Shown here piece by piece: positions 8,318 through 17,239 of a stretch of DNA of 58,333 nt. The DNA lies in contig JAFYPH010000059.1 in the NCBI GenBank assembly GCA_017547585.1, forward strand, positions 1-58,333, read 5' to 3'. Under the pieces are notes generated by a model, which did no database searches, was not told where the DNA came from, and saw only the letters and a program-made list of their open reading frames with translations. This stretch comes from Bacteroidaceae bacterium (lineage in GTDB: Bacteria; Bacteroidota; Bacteroidia; Bacteroidales; Bacteroidaceae). Position 1 is the stretch's first letter; each line of letters starts with the position of its first letter. Made by a program: the position numbers and the translations under genes.

Positions 8318-8809
8318 ATGGAATTAAGCCTCAATGACACAATTAATGCCCAGATAAACACTGAACTGTGGTCGTCGTATCTTTTTTTGTCAATGTCGAT
8401 AAATGCCGAATCTAAAGGTTACAAAGGCATTGCCAACTGGTTCTTTGCACAGCATCAAAAGGAGTCGGCCGATGCAAAGAAATTGATCGATCATATGAAT
8501 GCTATTGACAGCAAAATCTATTTGTACCCAATTGAGGCTGTTCCCTGCGAATGGGATTCGCTTTTGGACATGTTTGCGCACAAACTCGACCACGACCAAA
8601 AAGTCTCGCGGTTGTTGCATGTGACAACATCTATGGCCGAGGATATTGATGACTCTGCTTCTATAGAATTTCTGACAAAGTTTGCCCGCGAACAGCTGCG
8701 GGTGGCAGCAACCTCAAGAGAACTCTACGAGGCCTTTGAGGCAGCCGGCTGCGACAGCGAGGCTATCAGTCTGTTGGATAAAAGATTAGGAGAGTGTAAC
8801 TTTTCTTAA
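8318..8809 (+). CDS. Ferritin-like protein with an altered ferroxidase centre
   Basis: 163 residues, normal ferritin length, predicted four-helix bundle that assembles into an iron-storing cage. The start NAQINTELWSSYL matches ferritin helix A with Glu16. Aligned by eye to E. coli FtnA, Glu16, Glu49, Glu125 and Gln126 are kept, but the His of the A site is Asp52, the Glu94 equivalent is Asp93, the Glu130 equivalent is Val129, and third-site residues are Lys48 and Arg128. The B and C iron sites therefore look damaged. It may be a storage-only or FtnB-like paralogue. Its TAA overlaps the convergent asparaginase stop codon. Confidence 0.85.
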   Translation: MELSLNDTINAQINTELWSSYLFLSMSINAESKGYKGIANWFFAQHQKESADAKKLIDHMNAIDSKIYLYPIEAVPCEWDSLLDMFAHKLDHDQKVSRLLHVTTSMAEDIDDSASIEFLTKFAREQLRVAATSRELYEAFEAAGCDSEAISLLDKRLGECNFS

Positions 8810-9855
8810 TTTTCCTCTTTTGTAAACTCACCGGCCATAGGTGTATTCATCAGTTCCTCAATCTCTTTTGGAGATTTCTCTTGCCCCAAAAGAAACATCA
8901 GTTTCGTCAGCAAGCATTCTACGGTGCTGTCGTAGCCGCTAATGACACCCGCATCGAGCAGTCTCAGTCCGGTCTTGTATAGTCGCATCTGCACGGTACC
9001 GGCAAGGCATTGCGAAACATTTACAATTACAATGCCTTTGTCGATGGCCTCTTTCAGCAGTTTGATGAATGATGCTTTTTGCGGTGCATTACCTGCTCCG
9101 TAGGTCTTAAGCACCACTGCGCGCAGCCCCGGTGTCGATAAAATGTTGCTGATAATATTCTCTTGTATTCCGGGGAAGAGTGTGAGGACAACCACGTTTG
9201 TGTCGTAAGCATAATGAGGCTTCAAAGGCTTCGAAAAATCAACGTGCGCAATCTTGTCACACTCATACTTTATGTTTATTCCTGCAGTTGCCAATGCCGG
9301 ATAGTTGTACGAGCGGAAAGCATTGAAATTCTCTGCGTTTATTTTTGTTGTGCGGTTGCCGCGTAAAAGGTTATTTTCGAAGAATATGCACACTTCGGGT
9401 ACCATCGGGTGTCCATTTTCGTTGCGGGCAGCAGCAATTTCTATGGCTGTGATAAGATTCTCTTTGCCGTCGGTGCGCAACATGCCTATGGGCAACTGAC
9501 TGCCTGTAAGAATCACGGGCTTACACAGGTCTTCGAGCATGAAACTGAGTGCCGATGCTGTGTAGGCCATCGTGTCTGTTCCGTGCAGAATGACAAAGCC
9601 ATCGTATCGGTCGTAATTCTCGTCGATAATGCGCACAAGCTTCGACCATGCGGCTGGCTCTATGTCCGAAGAGTCTATGGGCGAAGAGAAACAGTATGAG
9701 TCTATTTCGCAGTTGAAACGTCTGAGCTCGGGGACATTCTCGAGCAGGCGGTCGAACTTGAAACTTTCCAATGCTCCTGTTTCTCTGTTCTCTATCATTC
9801 CTATTGTTCCTCCTGTGTATATAAGCAGTATAGAGGGGTTGCTTTTATCTGTCAT
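8806..9855 (-). CDS. ansA: Type I L-asparaginase
   Basis: 349 residues. Hydrolyses asparagine to aspartate and ammonia; type I enzymes are cytoplasmic, and no signal peptide is seen here. The first catalytic threonine motif YTGGTIG is at 13-19 and the second, HGTDT, at 91-95. The C-terminal allosteric-type domain of type I enzymes appears present (length 330-350 is typical). The stop codon overlaps that of the convergent ferritin gene by complementary TAA/TTA, leaving no room for a terminator between them. Confidence 0.92.
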   Translation of the reverse strand: MTDKSNPSILLIYTGGTIGMIENRETGALESFKFDRLLENVPELRRFNCEIDSYCFSSPIDSSDIEPAAWSKLVRIIDENYDRYDGFVILHGTDTMAYTASALSFMLEDLCKPVILTGSQLPIGMLRTDGKENLITAIEIAAARNENGHPMVPEVCIFFENNLLRGNRTTKINAENFNAFRSYNYPALATAGINIKYECDKIAHVDFSKPLKPHYAYDTNVVVLTLFPGIQENIISNILSTPGLRAVVLKTYGAGNAPQKASFIKLLKEAIDKGIVIVNVSQCLAGTVQMRLYKTGLRLLDAGVISGYDSTVECLLTKLMFLLGQEKSPKEIEELMNTPMAGEFTKEEN

Positions 9856-9882
9856 TCTTTTTATTTTTCAATGGTTATAATT

Positions 9883-9929
9883 TTGTTGTAATTTTCTGCA
9901 AAGTGTGCTTCTGTAGAAAATTACAACAA
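9883..9929 (-). terminator. Long perfect stem-loop downstream of the first CotH protein gene
   Basis: A 15-bp perfect inverted repeat (9883-9897 with 9915-9929), extended inward by three more pairs including one G-U, lies 11 bases past the CotH-protein stop codon and 27 bases before ansA. No T-run follows on either strand, so it may protect or define a 3' end rather than terminate transcription alone. Confidence 0.5.
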
Positions 9930-9940
9930 TTGAAATGTGG

Positions 9941-12856
9941 TTATTCTACAAATATCTTCTCTACTTTCACATTTTTGTTGCTGAATGTAGTGTGGCGCAC
10001 GTAGATGCCTGTGGTAAGCTCCTCGAGGCTGTTGCCGACAAACAATCCCGCGAGACTGTAATATTTTACTTCAACAATCTCGGCACTGCCCTCCTCGATT
10101 CTCTTAATGCTTGTCTTTATTTCATCAATCTGATAGCCTGTGACCGTGTCGATTGTCTGGAAAATGTTGAAGCTGCTGTAGAGGTTGGTGGTGGCGGGCG
10201 AAGGACGATGCAGCAGATGCAGTCTGTCGCTGCCGTCGGGATGACGACCGAAAGTCTCGTCATCGGCGTGTGGGGTGTAGACAAGCTCGTCGCGCCACAG
10301 CAGTGTGCTATCCTGCTCGCTGTATGCGCTCAGGATTATCTTTCCACCCGATGATGGCAGTTTGAAAGGCAGGTGAAGCTGGCGCTTGTCGGGCTCTTCG
10401 TCTGCCCAAAGTATGCAGTAGCCGTGGGGCGCGATTGTGGTCTTTTCGGGTGCATTGTCAGGGAGTCTGTACAGACGCGGGTTCTCTTCGCTATTGCTTA
10501 TATAGAGCCCTGCAAGGTTAAATGCAGTGTCTGTGCGGTTGTAGAGCTCCACCCAATCGCTCTTGTCGTAATAGTCGTTGTATGTAATCTCCTTGTTTGC
10601 TCCAAGCTCGTTTATGCGCACGGCGGGAACAGGGTGACCATGCAACGAATCTATCTTTTCGAATCTGGGCACCAATTTGCACGATACATTTTCGGGTACA
10701 AACTTTATTGTAGCGTCATTGTAGTTGGGCTTGCGGTTGATGCTGCTTGCCTCGCTGCTGTAGTCGACGTTGCTTGTTGCAATAATCGTCCAATCCTTCA
10801 ATTTGTATCCGTAGGGAACATCCACCGAGAGTGTGTAGGTCTCTCCTTTGTGCATATAGCCCGAGAAGATTCCCGTGGGTACCTCTACTCCGTTTATGTA
10901 TATTGCAGTCTTTACGTTGGGCTCGATGCGCATTTTTATAGGCTCTCCGAGCGAGAAATAGGATGCAAGCTGCTCGGAATAGACTTTCTGTCTGCTCTTT
11001 GCAAAGGTCTTGTATGTTCTTGCATACGAGCCAATGTCGTAATTGCGTCCCCAGCGTTTACCATGGTAGGGAGCCTCGGTGGTGATGAGCGAGGCTATGC
11101 TGTCTATAATTGCATTGCATCGTTCGGGACGCATAATGCCACCGATGAGCGCTGTTGCATGGGCGAGGAATTTTTCGCGGAAATGGGGGTTGCCTTTAAA
11201 GCCTTGGAAGAGCTTGCCCGTGTATGCGTTCTTGTTGCTGAGTCCCGAACGATCGGTTGCCGTAAACTGGTTGTAATTGAGATTGGTGAATCCACCATCG
11301 AGGTCGAAAAGAATCCAGCGGAAACCTCCGTTGTTCCTGTTACGATAGAATTTTACATTGTTGCTCATCCAGTCGGTGTTTCCCGAAAAGCTCTGAATAA
11401 CAATGTAGTTTATATACTCGTCGAGGTCGATCAATTTTCTTATCTTTTCGAACTGTGTCTCCGTGTGATTGCCGTCGGTGACAAGCTTCACAAGCTCCTC
11501 GAGTGCAGCTTTTGTGCCGAGGACTTTATTGTCGGGAGTGTAGATGAAATCCAGCTCCTCCTTCTCGTAGCCCCAGTTGCTGTAAACATGGTGGTGATTC
11601 GAACGCTCGCGAATGTTTAGAATACCATAATACTCTCCGTTAATATAATGGATAGCAGGCTGGTAGGCAAGATAATCGACGTCCACATAGTTTGAATAGA
11701 GTGTCTGTTGCATTGCGTCGCGGAACATGGAATTGTAGTAGTCGTTTCCGCTGTTGCGCAGGTTCAGGCTCTTGAAGCGGTAATGGGGCTTCTGAGCAAA
11801 AAGCTGAACATCGAAGGAGTTCTTTCCTTCGTATTTCTTTTCGGCATTCAGCTCCAGTGATTTTTCAGGATAGGAGCGTGAGTAACCTCCGCCAATAGAG
11901 AGGTCGCACTGCTGTGTTATATATTCATCGTGGGGGTTATTGAATATTTCCACGTTGCAGGGGCGTCGCCAGTCGCGGTTCCAGTTTACTGCGTGTGAGA
12001 CTCCGTTGCCGCTGACTCCGTTCGTTCCTTCGCAATAGATGCCTATAGTGTCGTTCCACAGGTTTTTGGGATCGGTGACGATTGATACTACCGGAAGGTC
12101 GAATGAACGATCTTCAATTATATATGTGCAAGTTAATATTTCCGAGGGAATGCATCCATCCTTGAATACCCTCGCTCTTATTACTGTTGTCGTGTCGATG
12201 GTCTTGTTTCCTTTCCACACTTTGCTCTTGGCTGTCGGCTCGCTACCGTCGGTAGTATATTTAATGGTGCCATCGCCGGCCTCAATCTTTATTGTGAGAG
12301 CGTCCGAATATATGCCCGGCGCTACGTTTGCTTTCGGCTTTTTCGGGCGATTGATAGAGAAATTTCCATAGTTGTTGCTCTTTCCCGGAGAGGGGTTGAT
12401 GCATGTTGCCCACGTAGTGCCATTGTCGGATTTGCGTGCATATGAGGTCTCGGGATAGGCGTATCCGTACTCTACACTGTCGATACATTTCTTGTTGGCC
12501 GAAAATAGATAGAGTGTTGCTCCGTCGCAATCGAGCTTGAAGTTGGCATTGTTTGCGTCGAGGTCGTTGTTTCCGAAAAATATGATTTTGTATTCCCACG
12601 CCTTTATGCTGCCAATCTTTTTGGGGAGTACGAACTTCTGCGGCTGACTGTAGTCGTCGGTGAAGCTGTAGCCTGCAAGGTTAAATTCTTCACCCGTTGG
12701 ATTGTATAGCTCCACCCATCCATTGTAGTTGTATGTGGCGTCGAGCATATACGACACATTGGCTGGCATCACTTCGTTGATGATGATTCCTTGCTCTTCT
12801 GCGTGCAGTGAATGTGCAAAAATTGTCGCAAGCAGTAAAAAGTATATTTTTTTCAT
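9941..12856 (-). CDS. CotH kinase-like secreted protein with two lamin-tail domains (paralogue 1)
   Basis: 971 residues with a cleavable signal peptide ending near HAEEQ. Domains in order: lamin-tail domain (~20-145), chitobiase-C-like beta domain with YTTDGSEPT (~170-245), CotH kinase region (~250-620), a small beta repeat, a second lamin-tail domain (~745-880), and a C-terminal module ending GIYV...KIFVE that resembles a T9SS sorting domain. In the CotH region GNTDWMSNNVKFYR and WILFDLDGG fit the catalytic Asp and metal-binding DxD-type motifs of this atypical kinase fold. Expected to be exported, perhaps surface-anchored. Lies 5 bases after its paralogue; both are probably one transcript. 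Substrate unknown. Confidence 0.8.
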   Translation of the reverse strand: MKKIYFLLLATIFAHSLHAEEQGIIINEVMPANVSYMLDATYNYNGWVELYNPTGEEFNLAGYSFTDDYSQPQKFVLPKKIGSIKAWEYKIIFFGNNDLDANNANFKLDCDGATLYLFSANKKCIDSVEYGYAYPETSYARKSDNGTTWATCINPSPGKSNNYGNFSINRPKKPKANVAPGIYSDALTIKIEAGDGTIKYTTDGSEPTAKSKVWKGNKTIDTTTVIRARVFKDGCIPSEILTCTYIIEDRSFDLPVVSIVTDPKNLWNDTIGIYCEGTNGVSGNGVSHAVNWNRDWRRPCNVEIFNNPHDEYITQQCDLSIGGGYSRSYPEKSLELNAEKKYEGKNSFDVQLFAQKPHYRFKSLNLRNSGNDYYNSMFRDAMQQTLYSNYVDVDYLAYQPAIHYINGEYYGILNIRERSNHHHVYSNWGYEKEELDFIYTPDNKVLGTKAALEELVKLVTDGNHTETQFEKIRKLIDLDEYINYIVIQSFSGNTDWMSNNVKFYRNRNNGGFRWILFDLDGGFTNLNYNQFTATDRSGLSNKNAYTGKLFQGFKGNPHFREKFLAHATALIGGIMRPERCNAIIDSIASLITTEAPYHGKRWGRNYDIGSYARTYKTFAKSRQKVYSEQLASYFSLGEPIKMRIEPNVKTAIYINGVEVPTGIFSGYMHKGETYTLSVDVPYGYKLKDWTIIATSNVDYSSEASSINRKPNYNDATIKFVPENVSCKLVPRFEKIDSLHGHPVPAVRINELGANKEITYNDYYDKSDWVELYNRTDTAFNLAGLYISNSEENPRLYRLPDNAPEKTTIAPHGYCILWADEEPDKRQLHLPFKLPSSGGKIILSAYSEQDSTLLWRDELVYTPHADDETFGRHPDGSDRLHLLHRPSPATTNLYSSFNIFQTIDTVTGYQIDEIKTSIKRIEEGSAEIVEVKYYSLAGLFVGNSLEELTTGIYVRHTTFSNKNVKVEKIFVE

Positions 12857-12861
12857 AGTAA

Positions 12862-15783
12862 TTATTTTTTATTTATCTTTTCCGATTTTATGCTTCCGTC
12901 GGCGTAGGTTGTGCGACGTATGTATATGCCCTTTGTGAGCTCCTCGAAATTGTTCCCCGCTTCTATTCCTTTGAGGTTGTAATAGTTGGTGGAGATTACT
13001 TCTTTCGTTTCCTCTTCGGGCTTTTCTATTGAGGTTGTATTGTTGTCTGCCTGATAGCCTGTGATTGTGTCGGTGACGACAAATATATTGTTGCTGCTGT
13101 AGAGGTTGGTGCATCCGGGTGTTGGGGTGTGCATCACATACAGCTGATTGTTGCCGTCGGGGTAGCGTCCAAAGCTTTTCTCTTCGTTGTGCGGGGTGTA
13201 CTCTATTGCGTCGCGCCACAAGAGTATGCTGTCCGAGTCGTCGTATGCACTGAGAATCAGTCTGCAGCCTGCTGCGGGGAGCTTGAACGGCAGGTGAAGC
13301 TCACGGTTGTCGGCCTCTTCGTCTGCCCAGAGGATGCTGTAACCGTGCGGGGCGATGCGGGTCTTGCTCCTGTCGTTGTCGGGAATCCTGTACATACGCG
13401 GGTTCTCTTCGTTGTTGCTTATAAAGAGTCCTGCAATGTCGAAGATGGTGTCTGTGAGGTTGTGCAGTTCCACCCAATCACTTTTCTTGTAGTAGTCGTT
13501 GCGGTAGTTGTATTTGTTTGCTCCTACTTCGTTGATGCGAATGGCGGGTACAAGGTGTCCGTGGAGCGTGTCTATTTTCTCGAAGCACGGCTCCAGTGTG
13601 TATTTCCCGCTAACGGGCGTAAGTTCGTATGAGCTTCTGTAGACATTCGGCTTGCGTGCCCCACTCTTTTTGTTGCTTGTCTCTTTGCTGTCTTCTTCAA
13701 TTACGTTCCACTGTTTGAATTTATAGCCGTAAGGTGTCGTTACCGAAATTTTGTACTCGTCGCGGGCAAACAGATAACCATCGAACTTGCCGGTGGGAAT
13801 CTCTACTCCGTTTATATGGATGGGGGCTTTTATCTTTGACGCAATGCTCACCTCCAGCGGCTCGCCTTTCTTGAAAAGTTCGCCCAGGTAGCTAATATAT
13901 TTTTGCTGGCGTTCTTTGGCGAACTTCTTAAATTTGTTTGCGTGGCCGTCAATGTCGTAGGACTTGCTCCAGCGTTTTCTGTGGTAGGGAATTTCGTTGC
14001 TTATGAGTGCTTTTATGCTGTCGATGATGCTTGCGGCTCTCTCGTAGCGCATGGCTCCTCCTGTGATTGCCAATGCGTGATTGATGAACTTTTCCTTGAA
14101 TTCTTTCACCTCTTTAAGGTTGTTGAATATCTGTCCAACGTATGCGCTTTTGTTTGACATTGTGCCATTTAGGGCAAATGGATTGGACGATGCATCCTTG
14201 AAACCGTAATCTGTGTCGAAAAGTATCCAGCGGAAGCGGCCGTTGTCTCTGTGGCGATAGAATTTCACATTGTTGCCCATCCAGTCGCTATTTGCCGAAT
14301 ATGTTTCGATAATTACGTAGTTTATATATTCGTCGATGTCTATGTACTCAAGGGCCTTTTTGTAGTCTTTGCTCGAGCTTGCAGCATTTCTTGTGTAGGC
14401 GAGCATGGTGTTTAGCGCTACCATGTCTCCGTTGAATGCAATATTATCGTGCTGCTCTATAAGGTCGATGTTCTCTTTTTCGTATCCGCGGTTGCTGTAC
14501 ACATAGTGGTGGTTGGAGCGCTCGCGTATATTTATGATTCCGAAATATTCACCGTTAATATAATGCACAGCAGGCTGGTAGGCCTGATAGTCGATGTCTA
14601 TGATTCCTGCGTAGAAGCACTGCTGCATTGCGTCGGAGAACATTGACGAGTGAAAGTCGTTTCCGCTGTTGCGCAGGTTGATGCTTTTGAAACGGCAGTA
14701 TGGCTTCTGCACGAAAAAGCGGGTGAGGAAGGCATTCTTTCCTTCGTATTTTTTCTCGGCATTGAGCTCCAGTGATTTTTCGTCGTATGCGCGTGACCAT
14801 CCTCCGCCTATCGAGGCTTCGCACTGCTGCGAGAAATAGTCATCGTACTTTCCGTTGAATATTTCCACGTTTACAGGACGTTTCCAGGGCATATTCCAAT
14901 TGGCTGGATAGCTTACGCTGTTTCCGGGGATTCCGTTTGTTCCTGTGCAATAGATTCCTATCGTGTCGTTCCAGAAATTGTCGGGGTCGGTAACGATTGA
15001 TATCACCGGAAGGTCAAAGTCGCGCTCTTTCTCGATTATATATGTGCAGGTAACTATTTCCGAGGGGATGCAGCCGCTTTTATATGTACGCAATCTCAAG
15101 GTTGTCGTTTCGCTTATTCCCTTGTATCCGCTCCATATTGCGCTGCTCTCTGTCGGCTCGCTGCCATCGGTAGTGTATCTTATTGTTCCGTTCGCTGCGG
15201 TGATGTTAAGCACAAACGAGCGTTTGTAGATTCCGGGCTCGATGCTCACTTTGGGTGTTTCTGCTCTTTTAACAGAGTATTTGCCGTCGGCGTTGCTTCT
15301 TCCGGGTGTCGGTGTCAAGCATGTGGCCCAAGAGCCAATGCCGTCAGTCTGGCGGGCATAGGAGATATTCGGGTAGGCGTATCCATACTCTACACTGCTG
15401 ACTAGCGTCGCTGCGCGAGAGAATAGATAGAGTGTCGCTCCATCGCAGTCGAGCTTGAAGTTTGCGTGCCTGCCGTCGAGGTCGTTGTTGTCGAAAAATA
15501 TTATTTTATACTCGTGCGGAGCAATTTTCCCCATATTTTCGGGGAACACGAACTTGCGTGGTAATCCTGCTTCGTCTGTGAAACTGTAGCCGGCGAGGTC
15601 AATCGTCTCTTCCGAGGCATTGAACAGCTCTACCCATGCACCGTAATTGTAAGAGTGGTCGAAAATGTACGACACATTTGCGGGCATCACCTCATTGATG
15701 ACAATGTCTTTTTCTGCAGCAAATATGTTGTTGCTTAATATCGAAACTGCAAATGTCAGGAATATGTACAGGCATTGTCTCAT
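12862..15783 (-). CDS. CotH kinase-like secreted protein with two lamin-tail domains (paralogue 2)
   Basis: 973 residues from the chosen Met (MRQCLYIFL...), which gives a clean signal peptide; an in-frame Met 15 codons upstream falls inside an inverted repeat. The domain order is the same as in the downstream neighbour: lamin-tail, chitobiase-C-like, CotH kinase (SANSDWMGNNVKFYR and WILFDTDYGF retained), lamin-tail, and a T9SS-like C-terminus with GIYIRRTTY. The two proteins are similar along their whole length, so a tandem duplication is the simplest origin. Both keep the CotH motifs, so neither looks decayed. Confidence 0.8.
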   Translation of the reverse strand: MRQCLYIFLTFAVSILSNNIFAAEKDIVINEVMPANVSYIFDHSYNYGAWVELFNASEETIDLAGYSFTDEAGLPRKFVFPENMGKIAPHEYKIIFFDNNDLDGRHANFKLDCDGATLYLFSRAATLVSSVEYGYAYPNISYARQTDGIGSWATCLTPTPGRSNADGKYSVKRAETPKVSIEPGIYKRSFVLNITAANGTIRYTTDGSEPTESSAIWSGYKGISETTTLRLRTYKSGCIPSEIVTCTYIIEKERDFDLPVISIVTDPDNFWNDTIGIYCTGTNGIPGNSVSYPANWNMPWKRPVNVEIFNGKYDDYFSQQCEASIGGGWSRAYDEKSLELNAEKKYEGKNAFLTRFFVQKPYCRFKSINLRNSGNDFHSSMFSDAMQQCFYAGIIDIDYQAYQPAVHYINGEYFGIINIRERSNHHYVYSNRGYEKENIDLIEQHDNIAFNGDMVALNTMLAYTRNAASSSKDYKKALEYIDIDEYINYVIIETYSANSDWMGNNVKFYRHRDNGRFRWILFDTDYGFKDASSNPFALNGTMSNKSAYVGQIFNNLKEVKEFKEKFINHALAITGGAMRYERAASIIDSIKALISNEIPYHRKRWSKSYDIDGHANKFKKFAKERQQKYISYLGELFKKGEPLEVSIASKIKAPIHINGVEIPTGKFDGYLFARDEYKISVTTPYGYKFKQWNVIEEDSKETSNKKSGARKPNVYRSSYELTPVSGKYTLEPCFEKIDTLHGHLVPAIRINEVGANKYNYRNDYYKKSDWVELHNLTDTIFDIAGLFISNNEENPRMYRIPDNDRSKTRIAPHGYSILWADEEADNRELHLPFKLPAAGCRLILSAYDDSDSILLWRDAIEYTPHNEEKSFGRYPDGNNQLYVMHTPTPGCTNLYSSNNIFVVTDTITGYQADNNTTSIEKPEEETKEVISTNYYNLKGIEAGNNFEELTKGIYIRRTTYADGSIKSEKINKK

Positions 15784-15787
15784 GGGC

Positions 15788-15838
15788 AAATATATTTGTG
15801 CAATGCTTCTTTGGGGGTTGCAATGCACAAATATATTT
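15788..15838 (-). repeat. Perfect 15-bp inverted repeat with promoter-like boxes before the CotH operon
   Basis: Arms 15788-15802 and 15824-15838 are perfect inverted copies, separated by 21 bases, ending 4 bases before the CotH start codon. Each arm contains AAATATATTT, itself self-complementary, so TATATTTG -7 boxes can be read on the minus strand. The outer one (15837-15830) is the likely promoter; the repeat could be an operator or a leader hairpin covering the start. Confidence 0.6.
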
Positions 15839-15928
15839 ATTTTTTTATAAAAAATAAAGTTGTTTTACAATTTATACTCCAATATTTTAAAAATTTAAGA
15901 TTACTCTTTTTGTGGGTATTCTCTCCTG

Positions 15929-16345
15929 CTATTTGAAAAGTTTCTTCAGCTTGCTGAAAAATGATTCATTTTCTCTCTCTTCTTTTTCCTCAAAGTACTT
16001 GTTGAACTCCTTTGTTGCTCTTAAATAGAAGCCAAGCGTCGTGTAGTCTGTAAACTTTTTTACATACTCCTGAGGCATATTGCTTACATAGACTTTGTTC
16101 TCGGGAGTAATGTTTATTCGGCATTGCGAAATTTCGTAGCTTCTTTTCTCGGCAACCTTCTCCATCTCCACCGTGTCTATGTATAGCATGCAGAATCTGT
16201 CGAGTTCCTCGGTCATTACAAAACCCTTGTAATAGCCACCCATACAATTTAATTTCTGGGAAAAATCGTAGTAGTCTTTTATTCTGATACACTGGTGTCC
16301 GCTCTCTTGGATAACATCTTCCAATTTTTTCAATAGCTCTTTCAT
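15929..16345 (-). CDS. Hypothetical 138-residue protein
   Basis: Not recognised. 138 residues from MKELLKKLEDV; an upstream Met nine codons earlier would add a near-repeat of the same start. The protein is soluble, mixed alpha/beta, with an Arg/Asp/Tyr-rich patch (RIKDYYDF), a central strand-rich region and a Lys/Glu-rich C-terminal tail ending FSKLKKLFK, which could be an amphipathic helix. No signal peptide or membrane helix. It stands between the CotH genes and the divergent DUF554 operon with no obvious functional partner. Confidence 0.6.
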   Translation of the reverse strand: MKELLKKLEDVIQESGHQCIRIKDYYDFSQKLNCMGGYYKGFVMTEELDRFCMLYIDTVEMEKVAEKRSYEISQCRINITPENKVYVSNMPQEYVKKFTDYTTLGFYLRATKEFNKYFEEKEERENESFFSKLKKLFK

Positions 16346-16494
16346 AATCATTAATTTTAAAAGTTCTTTCACCTATTAGTGTCTTCCCCTGTTACGATTC
16401 TTACCAAATATTTGTAAAAAAAAGAGAGTCACTCTGTTTTTCTTTTCCGTATAACAAATGAGTTCTCTATTTTGTTCACGAGAAAGGCAATTAT

Positions 16495-16525
16495 TTTGAT
16501 ATTTTTCCATTATGGATTAAATTTG
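16495..16525 (+). promoter_or_regulatory. Promoter of the DUF554-lrgAB operon
   Basis: TTTG (16495-16498), 19 bases, TAAATTTG (16518-16525): a full match to the Bacteroidales promoter. The transcript would begin about 25 bases before the Met at 16556, which decides that start against an in-frame Met at 16472. Confidence 0.75.
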
Positions 16526-16555
16526 CACGAATTTTCAGAATTAATAAAAAAAGGA

Positions 16556-17239
16556 ATGACAGGTACGATTATAAATACGTGTACGATTATTGCCGGCAGC
16601 ATAATAGGCTCGGTGTTGCGACGCGGAATTAAAAAGGAGTATTCCTCGGCGCTTTTCAATGCTCTCGGCCTTGCGTGTCTGGCGTTGGGATTCAATGCCT
16701 GTGTCACCCGAATGAACGACAGCGAGTTTCCCGTACTCTTTATCATCAGCATTGCCGCAGGCTCGCTCTTTGGTACAATATGCAACCTCGATGAAAGATT
16801 GAAACGTGCGATGAACGGAAAGAATAATTCTTCGCTTGCCGAGGGGTTGTCGACAGCGTCGCTACTCTATTGCATCGGCACTCTCTCTATCGTAGGGCCC
16901 ATGATGAGTGCCCTCCATGGCGACAATACTTTCCTTATAACCAATGCCACGCTTGACTTTGTGACATCAATAGTTCTTGCCGCGTCATACGGAATAGGAG
17001 TCATCTGGGCGGCTGCGATACTCTTTGCATGGCAGGGAGGCATCTATCTTCTTACGCTGAATTTCGGCAACATTCTTTCCGACTCCCTTATACGCGAAGT
17101 CTCCATCGTGGGCGGAGTACTCATCGTCTGCACCGGTCTTTCCATCCTTAAAATAAAGGATTGCAAGACTGTGAATATGTTGCCTGCACTGCTTGTTCCT
17201 GCATTGTTTTTCCTCATCCGTTCACTCTTTGTACAATGA
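16556..17239 (+). CDS. DUF554-family membrane protein
   Basis: 227 residues with about seven hydrophobic segments. The opening TGTIINTCTIIAGSIIGS and the later SIVGPMMSALHGDN motif are typical of DUF554 (YdfK-type) integral membrane proteins, whose transport role is not settled. The stop codon overlaps the start of lrgA by ATGA, so the two are translationally coupled. The link with LrgAB suggests a shared role in export or uptake of a small carboxylate, an inference from context only. Confidence 0.82.
   Translation: MTGTIINTCTIIAGSIIGSVLRRGIKKEYSSALFNALGLACLALGFNACVTRMNDSEFPVLFIISIAAGSLFGTICNLDERLKRAMNGKNNSSLAEGLSTASLLYCIGTLSIVGPMMSALHGDNTFLITNATLDFVTSIVLAASYGIGVIWAAAILFAWQGGIYLLTLNFGNILSDSLIREVSIVGGVLIVCTGLSILKIKDCKTVNMLPALLVPALFFLIRSLFVQ

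Noticed and set aside
10373-11620. 415-residue open frame on the plus strand, antisense to the CotH gene
   Set aside because: It lies wholly inside a clearly real gene, is rich in Cys and Val as expected from reversed codons, and shows no domain or start signal.
16472-16555. Longer N-terminus for the DUF554 protein
   Set aside because: The extra codons lie across the full-consensus promoter at 16495-16525, so they would not be transcribed from it.
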